Shown: one piece after another, positions 18,629 to 28,057 of the stretch | How the letters are laid out: each line of letters begins with the position of its first letter | How positions within the stretch are numbered: the first letter of the stretch is position 1 | Source: Bacteroidota bacterium | GTDB lineage: Bacteria; Bacteroidota; Bacteroidia; Chitinophagales; Chitinophagaceae | Direction of reading: 5' to 3' | Assembly (NCBI GenBank): GCA_018268105.1 | Contig: JAFDXG010000005.1 | Location: 21,269-85,268 of the forward strand | Length of the DNA: 64,000 nt | Made by a program: the position numbers and the translations under genes | Notes under the pieces: model-generated | What the model was told of the DNA's origin: nothing | What the model saw: only the letters and a program-made list of their open reading frames with translations | Database searches by the model: none

Positions 18629-19681
18629 TTATTTTTCGCCCAGATAGTTTCCATAGGTAATGGTTATTACAGCTACTATCAATACGGCTAATGCAAGTAC
18701 AAGAACCCGCGATGTTTTTTTGTGTATTCCTTTCCACTCTTTCAATAGGATACCAACAACTGCACTGATTAACACCAGCATAATCATATGAATAGCCCAG
18801 CTTGTAAATTTATATATCCCGAGCCGGTTATGACCTAATCCATAAAAAAAGAACTGAGTATACCAAAGTATCCCTGTCAAAACCGCCAATCCATAATTTA
18901 CTCCCAGCCACCCGCTACTTTTATCTTTCATAAATACCGGTGTTATGTATTCATACCAGGATTTGTTTTTATTATGCAGATAAATACAATACATAGCTGT
19001 TGTAACAAATGCACCTGAATTCGAGAAAATATAAATCACATTTCCCTGAAGCCCTCCTGCTCCATATTTTGCGGCTATATCTGCAATAGGCTGCCCGCGA
19101 AAAAGAGAAAATCCATACAATGCAGACAACACTCCGGCAAGAATACACAATGTAATACCGACAGTAAATGATTTTTTTTCTTTCTGCAAAGGGTTATTTT
19201 GATAATCTTTTTCCTTTAACCGGCCGGCAAGGCCACAAAGGGCAATTCCGGCTGCCCCGGCAATAATACCGGCAACAATTACATTACCGCCATTACCACT
19301 CAAAACAGTGATTAGTTTTCCTTCGTATAATGGTGGAAGTAAAGTGCCCAGTACACAGGATATTCCCACTGAAATTGCATAGGTCAATGAAAAGCCTATA
19401 TACCGTATTGCCAATCCAAAGGCAGTCCCTCCAATACCATACAACATGCCCAGAAAAAACGAGCTTCGCATAGCGGAAGCCGGGGCTTCTGCCAATACCT
19501 GATGTAAATGAGGAATCGTCAGATAGGCAACTACGACAGGCAGAACAAGCCAGCATACAAAGGCCTGCATTAACCAATAGGTTTGCCATGACCATTTTTT
19601 TAGTTTTTCCTGAGGGGTATAACATAAAGACGCTGAAAATGCCCCAATAAAATGTAAGAATACTCCTGCAAAAAGGTTCAT
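18629..19681 (-). CDS. rhaT: L-rhamnose/H+ symporter family protein (RhaT)
   Basis: 350 residues with about ten membrane helices throughout and no signal peptide. The N-terminal HFIGAFSASLCYTPQEKLKK and the following WQTYWLMQAFVCWLV are recognisably RhaT, a member of the drug/metabolite transporter superfamily that imports L-rhamnose (and L-lyxose) with protons. With a fucosidase in the operon, related 6-deoxyhexoses are possible cargo. It is the only obvious inner-membrane transporter in the locus. It starts 17 nt after the amidohydrolase. Confidence 0.85.
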   Translation of the reverse strand: MNLFAGVFLHFIGAFSASLCYTPQEKLKKWSWQTYWLMQAFVCWLVLPVVVAYLTIPHLHQVLAEAPASAMRSSFFLGMLYGIGGTAFGLAIRYIGFSLTYAISVGISCVLGTLLPPLYEGKLITVLSGNGGNVIVAGIIAGAAGIALCGLAGRLKEKDYQNNPLQKEKKSFTVGITLCILAGVLSALYGFSLFRGQPIADIAAKYGAGGLQGNVIYIFSNSGAFVTTAMYCIYLHNKNKSWYEYITPVFMKDKSSGWLGVNYGLAVLTGILWYTQFFFYGLGHNRLGIYKFTSWAIHMIMLVLISAVVGILLKEWKGIHKKTSRVLVLALAVLIVAVITITYGNYLGEK

Positions 19682-19698
19682 GATAAATAATTCTATTG

Positions 19699-20568
19699 CT
19701 AATTCTGTCTGTTAACTTTATAAAAACGGGAAGCATTTTCCCAATAAACAAGCTCCGAATCAGGGAGACTTAACAGAGAGTTGATGATGTTGCTGTATCG
19801 CTCCCAATGCATAGTATAACTACCTGCAAGTAACGAAACAGGCCAATCACCTCCCAGAAAACACCGGTCGGCGCCAAAAACTTCTAATACATATTGAATG
19901 TAAGGGGTAATATCACTTTCAGACCAGCGTTCCGGATTCCCGGATGCTGTACCCAGTCCGGAAATTTTTGCATAGATATTTTTGTTGGCAGCTATTTCAT
20001 TCATCAATTGTCCCCAGGAACCGAAGCGTTCGCCGGATTTAATGGGCGGCTGATTCAAATGATCCAATACCATTCTTAAGGAAGGAATTTTTTCGGATAC
20101 TTTAATAGCAGTTTTCAGATGATCATCATTGATACCAACAATATCATAAGGTATCTGAAAAGAAGCCATTATCTCCAGACTCTCTATTACATTAGGCTGC
20201 AACAACCATTTCGGATCGGGTTCGTTGTGTATCAAATGCCTTATACCTTTAAAATAGGGTTCATTAAGAAACCTTTCCTCCAATAGCTGCTGAACTTTTT
20301 CAGGTATCATCAAAGGAAGCCAGCCCACCACTCCAATAATCTCAGTATGTTGTCTGGCTGCTTCCAGCATTATATCAGTATCCTCCAGGTTATTGGCAGC
20401 CTGCACTAAAATTCCACCGGATACCCGAGTATTCTCGATTTCCGGTAACAGCTCATCAAGCAAATAAGTCCGGTTCAAAATACTGGTATCACCATCCAGC
20501 CATGCATATCTGCCCCTTTCCAGGTTCCAGGCATGAATATGGGTGTCTATAATATTTTTCTTCATCAT
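19699..20568 (-). CDS. Amidohydrolase 2 family protein, likely sugar lactonase
   Basis: 289 residues. A metal-site motif DTHIHAW opens the protein (residues 8-14), followed by LERGRYAWLDGD and, near the C-terminus, FLGGDWPVSLLAGSYTMHW with the conserved Asp. This is the TIM-barrel branch that contains L-fucono-1,5-lactonase and L-rhamnono-1,4-lactonase. It would open an aldonolactone to the aldonate. The start overlaps the stop of the solute-binding-like gene by one base. The role follows from family and operon and is not proved. Confidence 0.85.
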   Translation of the reverse strand: MMKKNIIDTHIHAWNLERGRYAWLDGDTSILNRTYLLDELLPEIENTRVSGGILVQAANNLEDTDIMLEAARQHTEIIGVVGWLPLMIPEKVQQLLEERFLNEPYFKGIRHLIHNEPDPKWLLQPNVIESLEIMASFQIPYDIVGINDDHLKTAIKVSEKIPSLRMVLDHLNQPPIKSGERFGSWGQLMNEIAANKNIYAKISGLGTASGNPERWSESDITPYIQYVLEVFGADRCFLGGDWPVSLLAGSYTMHWERYSNIINSLLSLPDSELVYWENASRFYKVNRQN

Positions 20569-21743
20569 CAGGAATTTTTTATGACATGATTTGATTGTTT
20601 CCGGGATATCCTGTAAATCCGGTTAACGTCATCCAGCACGGACTGGGCGTTCCCTCCATATAGCAGAAACCGCTGAATCGGATTACCTGCCTCATCCTGA
20701 AAATGGAGGTATCCATCGTATCGCGGACGAACATACGCCCGGTCTAAAGCCGGCAGGGTATTAATAAAGAAATCGTGAGTGTGAGAATTAACCGCTTCAT
20801 CTTCCCAGGCCGAACGATGCCCGGGCTGACCGCCATTATATACATATAGCGTTGACTGAATTTCGGGCATCCCTATCCATTGCGCAAATTGCAGCGCTTC
20901 TTTTTTATGTTTTGAAAATGAAGATACGGATAGTCCCGTTCCGCCAAGAGTGCTGCGAAGCTTCTCCCCGGAATTCATACTAATCAAATCTGTGTAATGC
21001 AACAGGGATTTCGCATATCCTTTCCGCGAATAATTGGAATATCCGTATGCAAAAGGGCAATACCAAAAATCGTCCGTGCTCGTCATTATTTCAGCTATAG
21101 CAATCGGATTACAGGAAAACATCTTATTATCTATCCTGCTCCACAAATCTTTCATCAGTTTCAATACTTCCGTACCGGTTGATGAATTAACGACCTTTTC
21201 CTCATCAGCAAAAGGTTCTCCTTCCAATGCGACACAGAACATATAAAAATTCATCAGCAAATCAATCGGAATAGCAGGTACCGCAACCTTTCCCTGCTGA
21301 GCTAACGCAATCAGTTCATTCCAGTTTTCGGGTATTTTTGCATGGTTCTTTTCAAATAACTCTTTTCTAAAACTGGTTACGGGCGTAGCCGCGTCAATTG
21401 CCAGCGCCCATTGGTGTCCTCCATACTGATAACTCAGATGAGAATAACCGACCGTATATTTTAGTTGGTCGTCCAGATAATCAGCAGGTAAATAGGCGTC
21501 CAGGGGCAATACACACTGAGTTGAAGCTGCACGGCCTACCCAGGGATGATCAATAATCAGTAAGTCATATTCCTCCACCAGTTTTTCAATAGGGAAATCG
21601 GCAAATTCCTGCAAGGTTCTTTTTCTCCAGCTTATCTGAACTTCGGGATGAAGTTCCGAATAACGTTGAGCACAGGCAACCAATGGCGTATAGCCCCGAC
21701 TGTGCCCCCAGGTGATGCCTTTTAATTCAATGCGATCTCCCAT
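20568..21743 (-). CDS. ABC-type solute-binding-like protein lacking a signal peptide
   Basis: 391 residues. It resembles extracellular sugar-binding proteins of ABC importers (GITWGHSRGYTPLVACAQRY, RYSELHPEVQISW, and IPENWNELIALAQQGK), with the two-lobe periplasmic-binding composition. The N-terminus (MGDRIELKGITWG) has no hydrophobic core or lipobox. The ATG abuts the stop of the preceding MaoC gene, leaving no room for an alternative start. No ABC permease or ATPase is encoded near it. It should therefore stay in the cytoplasm. A role as metabolite sensor, carrier or enzyme partner is speculation. Confidence 0.82.
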   Translation of the reverse strand: MGDRIELKGITWGHSRGYTPLVACAQRYSELHPEVQISWRKRTLQEFADFPIEKLVEEYDLLIIDHPWVGRAASTQCVLPLDAYLPADYLDDQLKYTVGYSHLSYQYGGHQWALAIDAATPVTSFRKELFEKNHAKIPENWNELIALAQQGKVAVPAIPIDLLMNFYMFCVALEGEPFADEEKVVNSSTGTEVLKLMKDLWSRIDNKMFSCNPIAIAEIMTSTDDFWYCPFAYGYSNYSRKGYAKSLLHYTDLISMNSGEKLRSTLGGTGLSVSSFSKHKKEALQFAQWIGMPEIQSTLYVYNGGQPGHRSAWEDEAVNSHTHDFFINTLPALDRAYVRPRYDGYLHFQDEAGNPIQRFLLYGGNAQSVLDDVNRIYRISRKQSNHVIKNS

Positions 21744-22187
21744 CTACGCCTGCTTTAATTGTGCCAATAATATATGATCACATACCATCACACATTCCTG
21801 CTTTTGATTGAATACTTCCACCAATTCAGTTACCAACCCCATCCCGGGTTTCTTATATGGCTCCTTTTCTTTGATGGTTACCTTCACCTTTATAGTATCT
21901 CCAATAAATACAGGTTTAATAAAACGTAGCCGATCATATCCGTAACTGAAAGCCACCTCATTGATCAGGGATGCCGTCATGCCGACGGCCACACTGAAGA
22001 TCAGGGTTCCATGAGCAATGCGTTCTTTAAAAGGTTGCGTCTTACACCATTCCGCATCCATGTGATGTGGAAAGAAATCACCTGTCTGACCGGCATGCAT
22101 TACAATATCCGTCTCCGTGATTGTTCGTCCGATGGTTTCTCTGAAATCTCCTTCCTGGTAATCTTCAAAATAAATCTTCGTAAACAT
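21744..22187 (-). CDS. MaoC-family hot-dog hydratase, catalytic pair intact
   Basis: 147 residues, a single hot-dog domain. The hydratase-2 motif reads [10 protein letters not shown] (35-44). Asp37 and His42 occupy the catalytic Asp and His positions, although the usual Asn two residues after Asp is Phe. The segment [20 protein letters not shown] is nearly identical in the second MaoC gene of the operon. MaoC proteins hydrate enoyl-CoA thioesters or dehydrate 3-hydroxyacyl-CoAs. It lies between the solute-binding-like gene and the fucosidase, with 0- and 16-nt gaps. Confidence 0.88.
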   Translation of the reverse strand: MFTKIYFEDYQEGDFRETIGRTITETDIVMHAGQTGDFFPHHMDAEWCKTQPFKERIAHGTLIFSVAVGMTASLINEVAFSYGYDRLRFIKPVFIGDTIKVKVTIKEKEPYKKPGMGLVTELVEVFNQKQECVMVCDHILLAQLKQA

Positions 22188-22203
22188 GTAGCTTCTCTTT
22201 TTA

Positions 22204-23901
22204 TTACGGAATTTTTCTGAAATAGATACTACCCGATTCTTTGATACTATCCTTTGCAGAAAGCGTCAGTTTAATCAGTATGCTGGTTTCGTTAGTAACC
22301 TGCGCTGTGCGATTGATCAAAACCACGCTGTCTTTAAGCGTGAGAAATTCATCAAGCGCTTTCTCACCGTCATACCACAATTCGGCACGTTCAATACTTA
22401 TCTTATCCTGATTTCCCGCATTTATTTTGATTTCATACTGACCCGGAACAGGAATATAAGGAGTCAGGTTGATGTTGATATCCATCTTCCCCTGGTGGAA
22501 CATATCAGGCATCCAGCTATTCAGGTATTTCCAGTCTGACAATGGCTTTTCATCCTTTTCAAAAAGTTCGGGTGTATCCTCTATTTTGAAAGCCGCAAAT
22601 GAACGAATAAGTGGTTGTGCTGCCGACTTCGTAATTTGAATTCGAATTTTAGTAACCGTTATATCCTTAAAGAAATCAATTTTCATTCTTCCAACAGAGG
22701 AACCTGCATACAAAAGCTCCCAATGGTCATTTACCCATCCTTCCAGGTTGTAGGCTCTTATTCGCTCGCCTTCTCTATAATCCTCCATGGTAACAAGGTG
22801 GTTAACTGTAGTTGGCTTATCAAACGTAATAATGGCTTCATTCCCTTTAATATCTGTAATGGTTTTTAGCGGTGATGAAAATCTCCTTTCTATTTCTTTT
22901 CCCAGTTCTGAAAACCGAGTCACATCTCCCGGCGGAATAACCCCCAGGGTGTCGGGCGTGGCATTCAACAGCATAACAGCTCCCCTCCCTGCAGACCGGT
23001 AATAAATTTTCATCAGGTCACCTACACTGCGTCTTTTTGCTTCATTGGCAGGCGACCAGAACCAGTTATGATTATATAGTGGCACATCACATTCCAGCGG
23101 CGACCAGGTATCCCCATCCGGATTACCCTGAACGGCAGTAGCAACACCTGTTTGTAAATCAGCGCTGTTGATACCATTCCATGCAGGATAGGGTGCATAG
23201 CCCTCTTCATTTCCTACCCATCTTATACTTGCCTGAGGGCTTTGAAATATCACCGCATCTTTGGCATATTTTTCAAGGATATCTTTTACATCTATTACGC
23301 AGTTTCCGTCAAACCAAACCTCTGTGATTGTTCCATAATTTGTCAGCAACTCAGTTAGCTGTTGCCGGTATATCCTGTTGTATGCTTCCTGCTTCGAAGG
23401 ATCACTGGTTCGTCCGCCACTACCCAAACCAGCGCCCCATTTATCGTCACCGGGATACAGGTACAAACCTAATTTTAATCCATATTTTTTGCAGGATGCC
23501 GAAATCTCTGCCACCAGGTCACCCTTCCCTGCTTTCCATGGAGTATGGCTCACATTATAGTCGGTTGTTTCAGTGGGCCACCAACAGAAACCACCCACAT
23601 GTTTGGCCACAAAAATAATTTGCTTTGCACCGAATGACTGAGCCACTTTGCACCAGTCGTCTGTGTTTAAATTATAAGGATTTATCCTCCTGAGGTCGGT
23701 TGTGAAATTATCATACTCTCTTCCCTGCCAGGTAGCCATACCAAAATGAATGAACATAAGGCGTTCCTGCTCATGCCAGGCATATTGCTGGGGCGAAGGT
23801 TTTGCCAAATGAACTGCCTGTTCACCCCGTTTGGGTGAACAGCCGGAGATAAAAAAAACGAATAGAAGATACATGAAAAAGTTTACAGAAATTCTTCTCA
23901 T
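22204..23901 (-). CDS. Alpha-L-fucosidase, GH29, lipoprotein
   Basis: 565 residues from the ATG at 23901. The longer frame to 23970 would overlap the next gene and bury the signal peptide. The N-terminus is a lipoprotein signal with ISGC, Cys21 being lipidated. The GH29 barrel includes [29 protein letters not shown] and EVWFDGN, whose Asp198 matches the family nucleophile. The general acid is not fixed in GH29 and cannot be named here. A C-terminal region of beta-strands (about 360-565) resembles galactose-binding-like modules. It should release terminal L-fucose in the periplasm or at the cell surface. Confidence 0.92.
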   Translation of the reverse strand: MRRISVNFFMYLLFVFFISGCSPKRGEQAVHLAKPSPQQYAWHEQERLMFIHFGMATWQGREYDNFTTDLRRINPYNLNTDDWCKVAQSFGAKQIIFVAKHVGGFCWWPTETTDYNVSHTPWKAGKGDLVAEISASCKKYGLKLGLYLYPGDDKWGAGLGSGGRTSDPSKQEAYNRIYRQQLTELLTNYGTITEVWFDGNCVIDVKDILEKYAKDAVIFQSPQASIRWVGNEEGYAPYPAWNGINSADLQTGVATAVQGNPDGDTWSPLECDVPLYNHNWFWSPANEAKRRSVGDLMKIYYRSAGRGAVMLLNATPDTLGVIPPGDVTRFSELGKEIERRFSSPLKTITDIKGNEAIITFDKPTTVNHLVTMEDYREGERIRAYNLEGWVNDHWELLYAGSSVGRMKIDFFKDITVTKIRIQITKSAAQPLIRSFAAFKIEDTPELFEKDEKPLSDWKYLNSWMPDMFHQGKMDININLTPYIPVPGQYEIKINAGNQDKISIERAELWYDGEKALDEFLTLKDSVVLINRTAQVTNETSILIKLTLSAKDSIKESGSIYFRKIP

Positions 23902-23912
23902 ACTAATCGGAC

Positions 23913-24422
23913 TTATTGGGTTTGAAAAAATTCGGGGGTTCGATATTTTACGGTTTGAATATGCTCGCAATACAACACCAATTCTCCTTCGTTCTTAAAC
24001 ACTTCATAACTGGCTCTGTATAAACCCATGTCTTTATATTTCGGTTGCTTATCCAAATCCGTTTTAATTGTATAAATAGTATCATTAATAAAAACAGGTT
24101 TGATGAACCGGAGTTTATCATAGCCGTAACTAAACGCGTTTACACAATTAGTAGCCACCAGTCCAAGACCCGCACTGAACACAAAAGCACCGGCGATTAA
24201 TCTTTTCCCGAAGATACCCTGCTCATGCGCAAAAATATCGTCGGCCACATAAGGGTGCATATCCAATACCAATGCATTGAACTGCATACTTTCTCCTTCA
24301 CTAATGGTTCTCCGTATAGACCGAATGCGCTTCCCGATTTGTATATCTTCATAAAACCAGTCTTCCGCATTCCAGATGGGGATGTCTTTATGTTTAGATG
24401 GATCAGGATTTGGGTTCATCAT
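23913..24422 (-). CDS. MaoC-like hot-dog protein with catalytic His replaced
   Basis: 169 residues. It aligns with the MaoC protein at 21744-22187 over the whole domain ([20 protein letters not shown] is shared), with a roughly 20-residue N-terminal extension. At the active site it reads [10 protein letters not shown]: Asp54 is kept but the position of the catalytic His is Val59. Hydratase activity is therefore doubtful. Heteromeric MaoC enzymes with one inactive subunit are known (for example ChsH1-ChsH2 and HadBC), so it may partner the intact paralogue. Tandem ATG codons at 24422 and 24419 are both possible starts. Confidence 0.85.
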   Translation of the reverse strand: MMNPNPDPSKHKDIPIWNAEDWFYEDIQIGKRIRSIRRTISEGESMQFNALVLDMHPYVADDIFAHEQGIFGKRLIAGAFVFSAGLGLVATNCVNAFSYGYDKLRFIKPVFINDTIYTIKTDLDKQPKYKDMGLYRASYEVFKNEGELVLYCEHIQTVKYRTPEFFQTQ

Positions 24423-24485
24423 TATATTTGAATTTGAGATTGAGAAAGATTGATGAAAGATTGAAGTAGCATAATTTGTTCCGCA

Positions 24486-26714
24486 TTATTTGAATCCTAT
24501 TATAACCTCCCCGCTTTTCGGTTCCGGATATCTTTTTACCATAACCATCTCTCCGTTCTTCCACTCTGCTTCTATCTGCTTGCTACCCGGTATATGTAAT
24601 TTAAATTTCACATTCCACTCTTTCGGCCAGGCTGGTAACAGATACACATCATCTGCGTTCGTTTGCAGCAGCATTGCCTGGATGGTATTGATATAATTTC
24701 CCGCATGGCACTGGTCGGGTGTATAATCATAGTTGGGTCCCCAAAATCCCGGGAAACGGAATCTTTTATCATAAGCCAATCCATTCGATTTCATAATTTT
24801 TGAAGCGCTGTCTGTCAAACCCAATAAAGCTGCCTGGATCCCGGTTTGCTGCCAGCCGGCATAGGGTCTGCTCTTATCTTTAAAAGTATTGATGGCTATT
24901 TCATTATCTTCTTTACCCACGCCATACATGCGGAAGGGGAATATGGGATAAAGTTCCGGATACTCTACATTTATGATGCTTTTATAATCCTGGATGGGAA
25001 GTAATAACCTTTTTTCATTCTTCGTTGTCTGAGGTAAAGCGGGGAGTGCAGGAAGCATCTTATTACACAGATTCAGCACCGCAGTATCCTTCGTTAATTC
25101 CAAAGTTCTTTTGATAACAACAGAGAGACCTGCAATATCAGGCGCAGGGTTCACACCATTGATATAAGTTTCACAGGCCTGGGCAGGGGTAATTAATAAT
25201 TTACCGCTTGCATCATGATAGTAATGGTTTTGATAATACAACAGCACTTCCTTAATAAAAGGAATCGTCTTTTCATACAACATCATTTTATCCCCGGTGT
25301 AGGCATAAAAATCGAGCAGATAATTTCCCATCTCCAGACCGGTAATAATAAGGTCTTTTATATACGGGTTTGTGGAGATACCGGGCTGAAGGTTCGTCCT
25401 GTTCCAGCCAATATCCCCGCCTCTCCACGCACCCCAGAAATGCATCGTCTCATTAAAGCGGGCTCCTTCCTGCTTATAAAACTTCCATGTCATTTTTCTC
25501 ATGACCGGCAAAAGATCGAGATAGAATTTTATAAAGGGTTGTATCAGATCGAAGTCGCCTGAAGCCAACATGGGATAGTAGATCAGCCTTGTATTTTGCC
25601 ACCAGTATGCACCACCCCACAGACGCACATCGGCAGATTTGCCCGACACCCTTCCGATGGATTGATTGTAGGTATCCAATACCAATGATGCACCGTTAAA
25701 CTTTACGGGCAATTGGCCTCGTCCGCCTATGGCGTTTACATATCGCTGCAGGATATAACCTCTGTTTAAGATTTGTAATGTATCATTTAATTTTGAATCA
25801 CCGGCGCCAAAAAAAACGTAGCTTCTGTTCCAGAAATCCGACCACCATTTCCTGTGATTGTTCAGCAGGATATTCTCTTTGACTTTATTCGTCTTATCAG
25901 CCAGTTGGCGAAGTTGATTCATATACGCTACTTCCGTTGCTGTTTGGCGAACCAAAACAGTGGTTTTAATTTCAAAGTGCTTTTGGACTTTCGCTGAAAC
26001 CAAAACCGTATCATTTAGAGGCCTTAATCCCACGCCGGCAACCATAGCGCCGGTGGTTCTGTTTATTAATGGATTGGTAATACCATCATTAAGCAGATCA
26101 TTGGCTTTCATCAGTTCATTCCAAAACACATTGTTCCTGTTTCGGTGATACCACACAATACAATCCTCCATTCTCATGGTCTGATCTGCTTCCATAAAGG
26201 GCTTGAAAGGCATTTCATTATCTCCGTATTCTGCCAAATATTCGTCTTTATTCCAGTTCCTGGTTTCTTTTCGCCAGATATTATTGGTTACATATATTTT
26301 TACCGGAACTGCCGAAGTTCCTGAGATAAGCATTACGGGATGGTTGGCGTCTACTCTGCAACGAATATCTGCAATAGAATTTTTTATACGGAAGATGCCT
26401 TCATCCAGTAAGAGTTCTTCTTTGTAACCTTTACCCATGGTGATGATATCAGGTTCGAATCTTATGGTTAGCTTCCCCACTTTAATGGGATTATCCATAC
26501 CATCCCGACTGTCGGATGTAGCCAGATAACATTGTATAGTGCCATCTTTATTAGTCCATACTTGTGCCGTGATGTCTCCGTTGCCCAGGGGAAGAGAACT
26601 CCAGGAGTCTGATCCCGGTTCGTTGAATTTCAGATTAAAATCTTCCACCGATTGTCCGGTGGAATGAAAAACAGAAAGGAAGTAACCCAAAAAGAGACTA
26701 AATAATTTTTTCAT
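24486..26714 (-). CDS. Secreted DUF5703 protein, GH95-like (alpha/alpha)6 glycosidase fold
   Basis: 742 residues. The signal peptide covers about 1-21. The N-terminal DUF5703 domain shows SWSSLPLGNGDITAQVW and a KVGKLTIRFEPD strand. The middle resembles the helical barrel of GH95 and related families, with GGRGQLPVKFNG, VRLWGGAYWWQNTRLIYYPM and HFWGAWRGGDIGWNR. The C-terminal strand region is KLHIPGSKQIEAEWKNG. GH95 members cleave alpha-1,2-L-fucosides or L-galactosides, which would fit the fucosidase operon, but DUF5703 proteins are uncharacterised as far as I know. A 189-nt gap without a gene separates it from the CoA-transferases upstream. Confidence 0.82.
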   Translation of the reverse strand: MKKLFSLFLGYFLSVFHSTGQSVEDFNLKFNEPGSDSWSSLPLGNGDITAQVWTNKDGTIQCYLATSDSRDGMDNPIKVGKLTIRFEPDIITMGKGYKEELLLDEGIFRIKNSIADIRCRVDANHPVMLISGTSAVPVKIYVTNNIWRKETRNWNKDEYLAEYGDNEMPFKPFMEADQTMRMEDCIVWYHRNRNNVFWNELMKANDLLNDGITNPLINRTTGAMVAGVGLRPLNDTVLVSAKVQKHFEIKTTVLVRQTATEVAYMNQLRQLADKTNKVKENILLNNHRKWWSDFWNRSYVFFGAGDSKLNDTLQILNRGYILQRYVNAIGGRGQLPVKFNGASLVLDTYNQSIGRVSGKSADVRLWGGAYWWQNTRLIYYPMLASGDFDLIQPFIKFYLDLLPVMRKMTWKFYKQEGARFNETMHFWGAWRGGDIGWNRTNLQPGISTNPYIKDLIITGLEMGNYLLDFYAYTGDKMMLYEKTIPFIKEVLLYYQNHYYHDASGKLLITPAQACETYINGVNPAPDIAGLSVVIKRTLELTKDTAVLNLCNKMLPALPALPQTTKNEKRLLLPIQDYKSIINVEYPELYPIFPFRMYGVGKEDNEIAINTFKDKSRPYAGWQQTGIQAALLGLTDSASKIMKSNGLAYDKRFRFPGFWGPNYDYTPDQCHAGNYINTIQAMLLQTNADDVYLLPAWPKEWNVKFKLHIPGSKQIEAEWKNGEMVMVKRYPEPKSGEVIIGFK

Positions 26715-26903
26715 TAGTTGGTTATTAAAACATAATGCTATTTCTAACCGCCGACTTTTTTAAATAAGGACATTGTAACCCACAACCCATATTGTGTTTT
26801 GCAGGCGTCTTCATAGTTTACTATGTGAAAAAAAATATCAATTCATTCAAACCTGTTTCAACACTCAATATTTCAAATCATGAATTATCCTTTCAAACTC
26901 AAC

Positions 26904-28049
26904 TTACAAACCAAACTCCTTAGTGATTTTTTCATTATCCTCCCCTAACCCCGGTGCACCTTTTTCAGAAATAAACCTTTTGCCACCCACTCTTACCGGG
27001 CAACGGGTTGTTCTTACCTTCAAACCTTGCGATTTCACCCACTGCTCCATTTCCAGAATCCGGTAACTTTGGCTTTCTAACAAATCTTTATAATCATATA
27101 CATCAGCGCACCAAATGTCTGCTGGTTCCAGTACCGATAACCAGTCTGCCGTAGACTTTTGTAAAAACCGTTCCTGTAAAATCCTTTTAATCTCATCTCT
27201 CTTCATAAACCAGTCGTTAATATCTGTGTACTTATTCAAAGCATCCATTTCCATCAACTCACCTAATTTAATCACCGACCCCATTGCCATAGCGATATAG
27301 CCATCTGATGTACGATAAATACCATAAGGAGCAGCGATATAAGCATGTGCACTGTTCACCTCACTCCTAACGGGTAGTTCTTTGCCATCATTCAAATAAC
27401 AGGTCAATACCTCAAATTGGAAGTCCAGCAGGCTCTCCAGCATGCTTACCTGTATCAATGCGCCTTCACCGGTTTGCATACGTTGAAATAACGCAGCCAA
27501 TATACCCTGAGTTAAATGAGTGCCTGCAACAATATCGGCAGTGGCTACACCCATAGGTACCGGTGGCTGATTCGAGTTGCCAGACAGATATGTAATGCCT
27601 GAAACCGCCTGCAGCAATAAATCCTGACCAGGCAAATGACTCCACGCTCCTTCCTGACCGTAGCCGCTAATCTCTCCATAAACTATCGAAGGATTCATTG
27701 ATTTGACGTTCTCATAATCTAATCCAATACGCTTCATAACACCGGGTCGAAAATTGTGCATAACCACATCTGCCCCGGCAATTAATTTTTTGATAGCTTT
27801 CAGGGAGGCTTCCTCTTTTATGTCTGCAGCAAAACTTTCCTTATTTCTGTTGATCGCATGAAAAATGGTAGACTCACCGCCCTCGGGTTTTACATCCGAC
27901 ACATAAAGCATCCGGCAAATATCACCGGTTCCCGGGCGTTCAATTTTTATGACACGGGCTCCCATATCTGCCAATCGCAAACTAGCACTCGGACCAGAAA
28001 GAAACTGACTAAAATCCAACACCAAAATATCATCTAATAGCTTACTCAT
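26904..28049 (-). CDS. Class III CoA-transferase (CaiB/BaiF family), first of a pair
   Basis: 381 residues. It opens with LDDILVLDFSQFLSGPSASL and ADMGARVIKIERPGTGD, then INRNKESFAADIK, HNFRPGVMKRIGLDYE and GYGQEGAW, all standard CaiB/BaiF blocks. The catalytic Asp that forms the acyl anhydride is Asp172 in ATADIVAG. The family moves CoA from a donor thioester to a carboxylate. Its substrate is unknown; in this operon it could activate a sugar-derived acid for the MaoC pair. It lies 8 nt after its paralogue. Confidence 0.88.
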   Translation of the reverse strand: MSKLLDDILVLDFSQFLSGPSASLRLADMGARVIKIERPGTGDICRMLYVSDVKPEGGESTIFHAINRNKESFAADIKEEASLKAIKKLIAGADVVMHNFRPGVMKRIGLDYENVKSMNPSIVYGEISGYGQEGAWSHLPGQDLLLQAVSGITYLSGNSNQPPVPMGVATADIVAGTHLTQGILAALFQRMQTGEGALIQVSMLESLLDFQFEVLTCYLNDGKELPVRSEVNSAHAYIAAPYGIYRTSDGYIAMAMGSVIKLGELMEMDALNKYTDINDWFMKRDEIKRILQERFLQKSTADWLSVLEPADIWCADVYDYKDLLESQSYRILEMEQWVKSQGLKVRTTRCPVRVGGKRFISEKGAPGLGEDNEKITKEFGL

Positions 28050-28057
28050 AGTTAATC

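Noticed and set aside
20568..21743. Ordinary ABC sugar importer component
   Set aside because: There is no signal peptide or lipobox and no ABC permease or ATPase gene nearby, so this simple reading is not supported.
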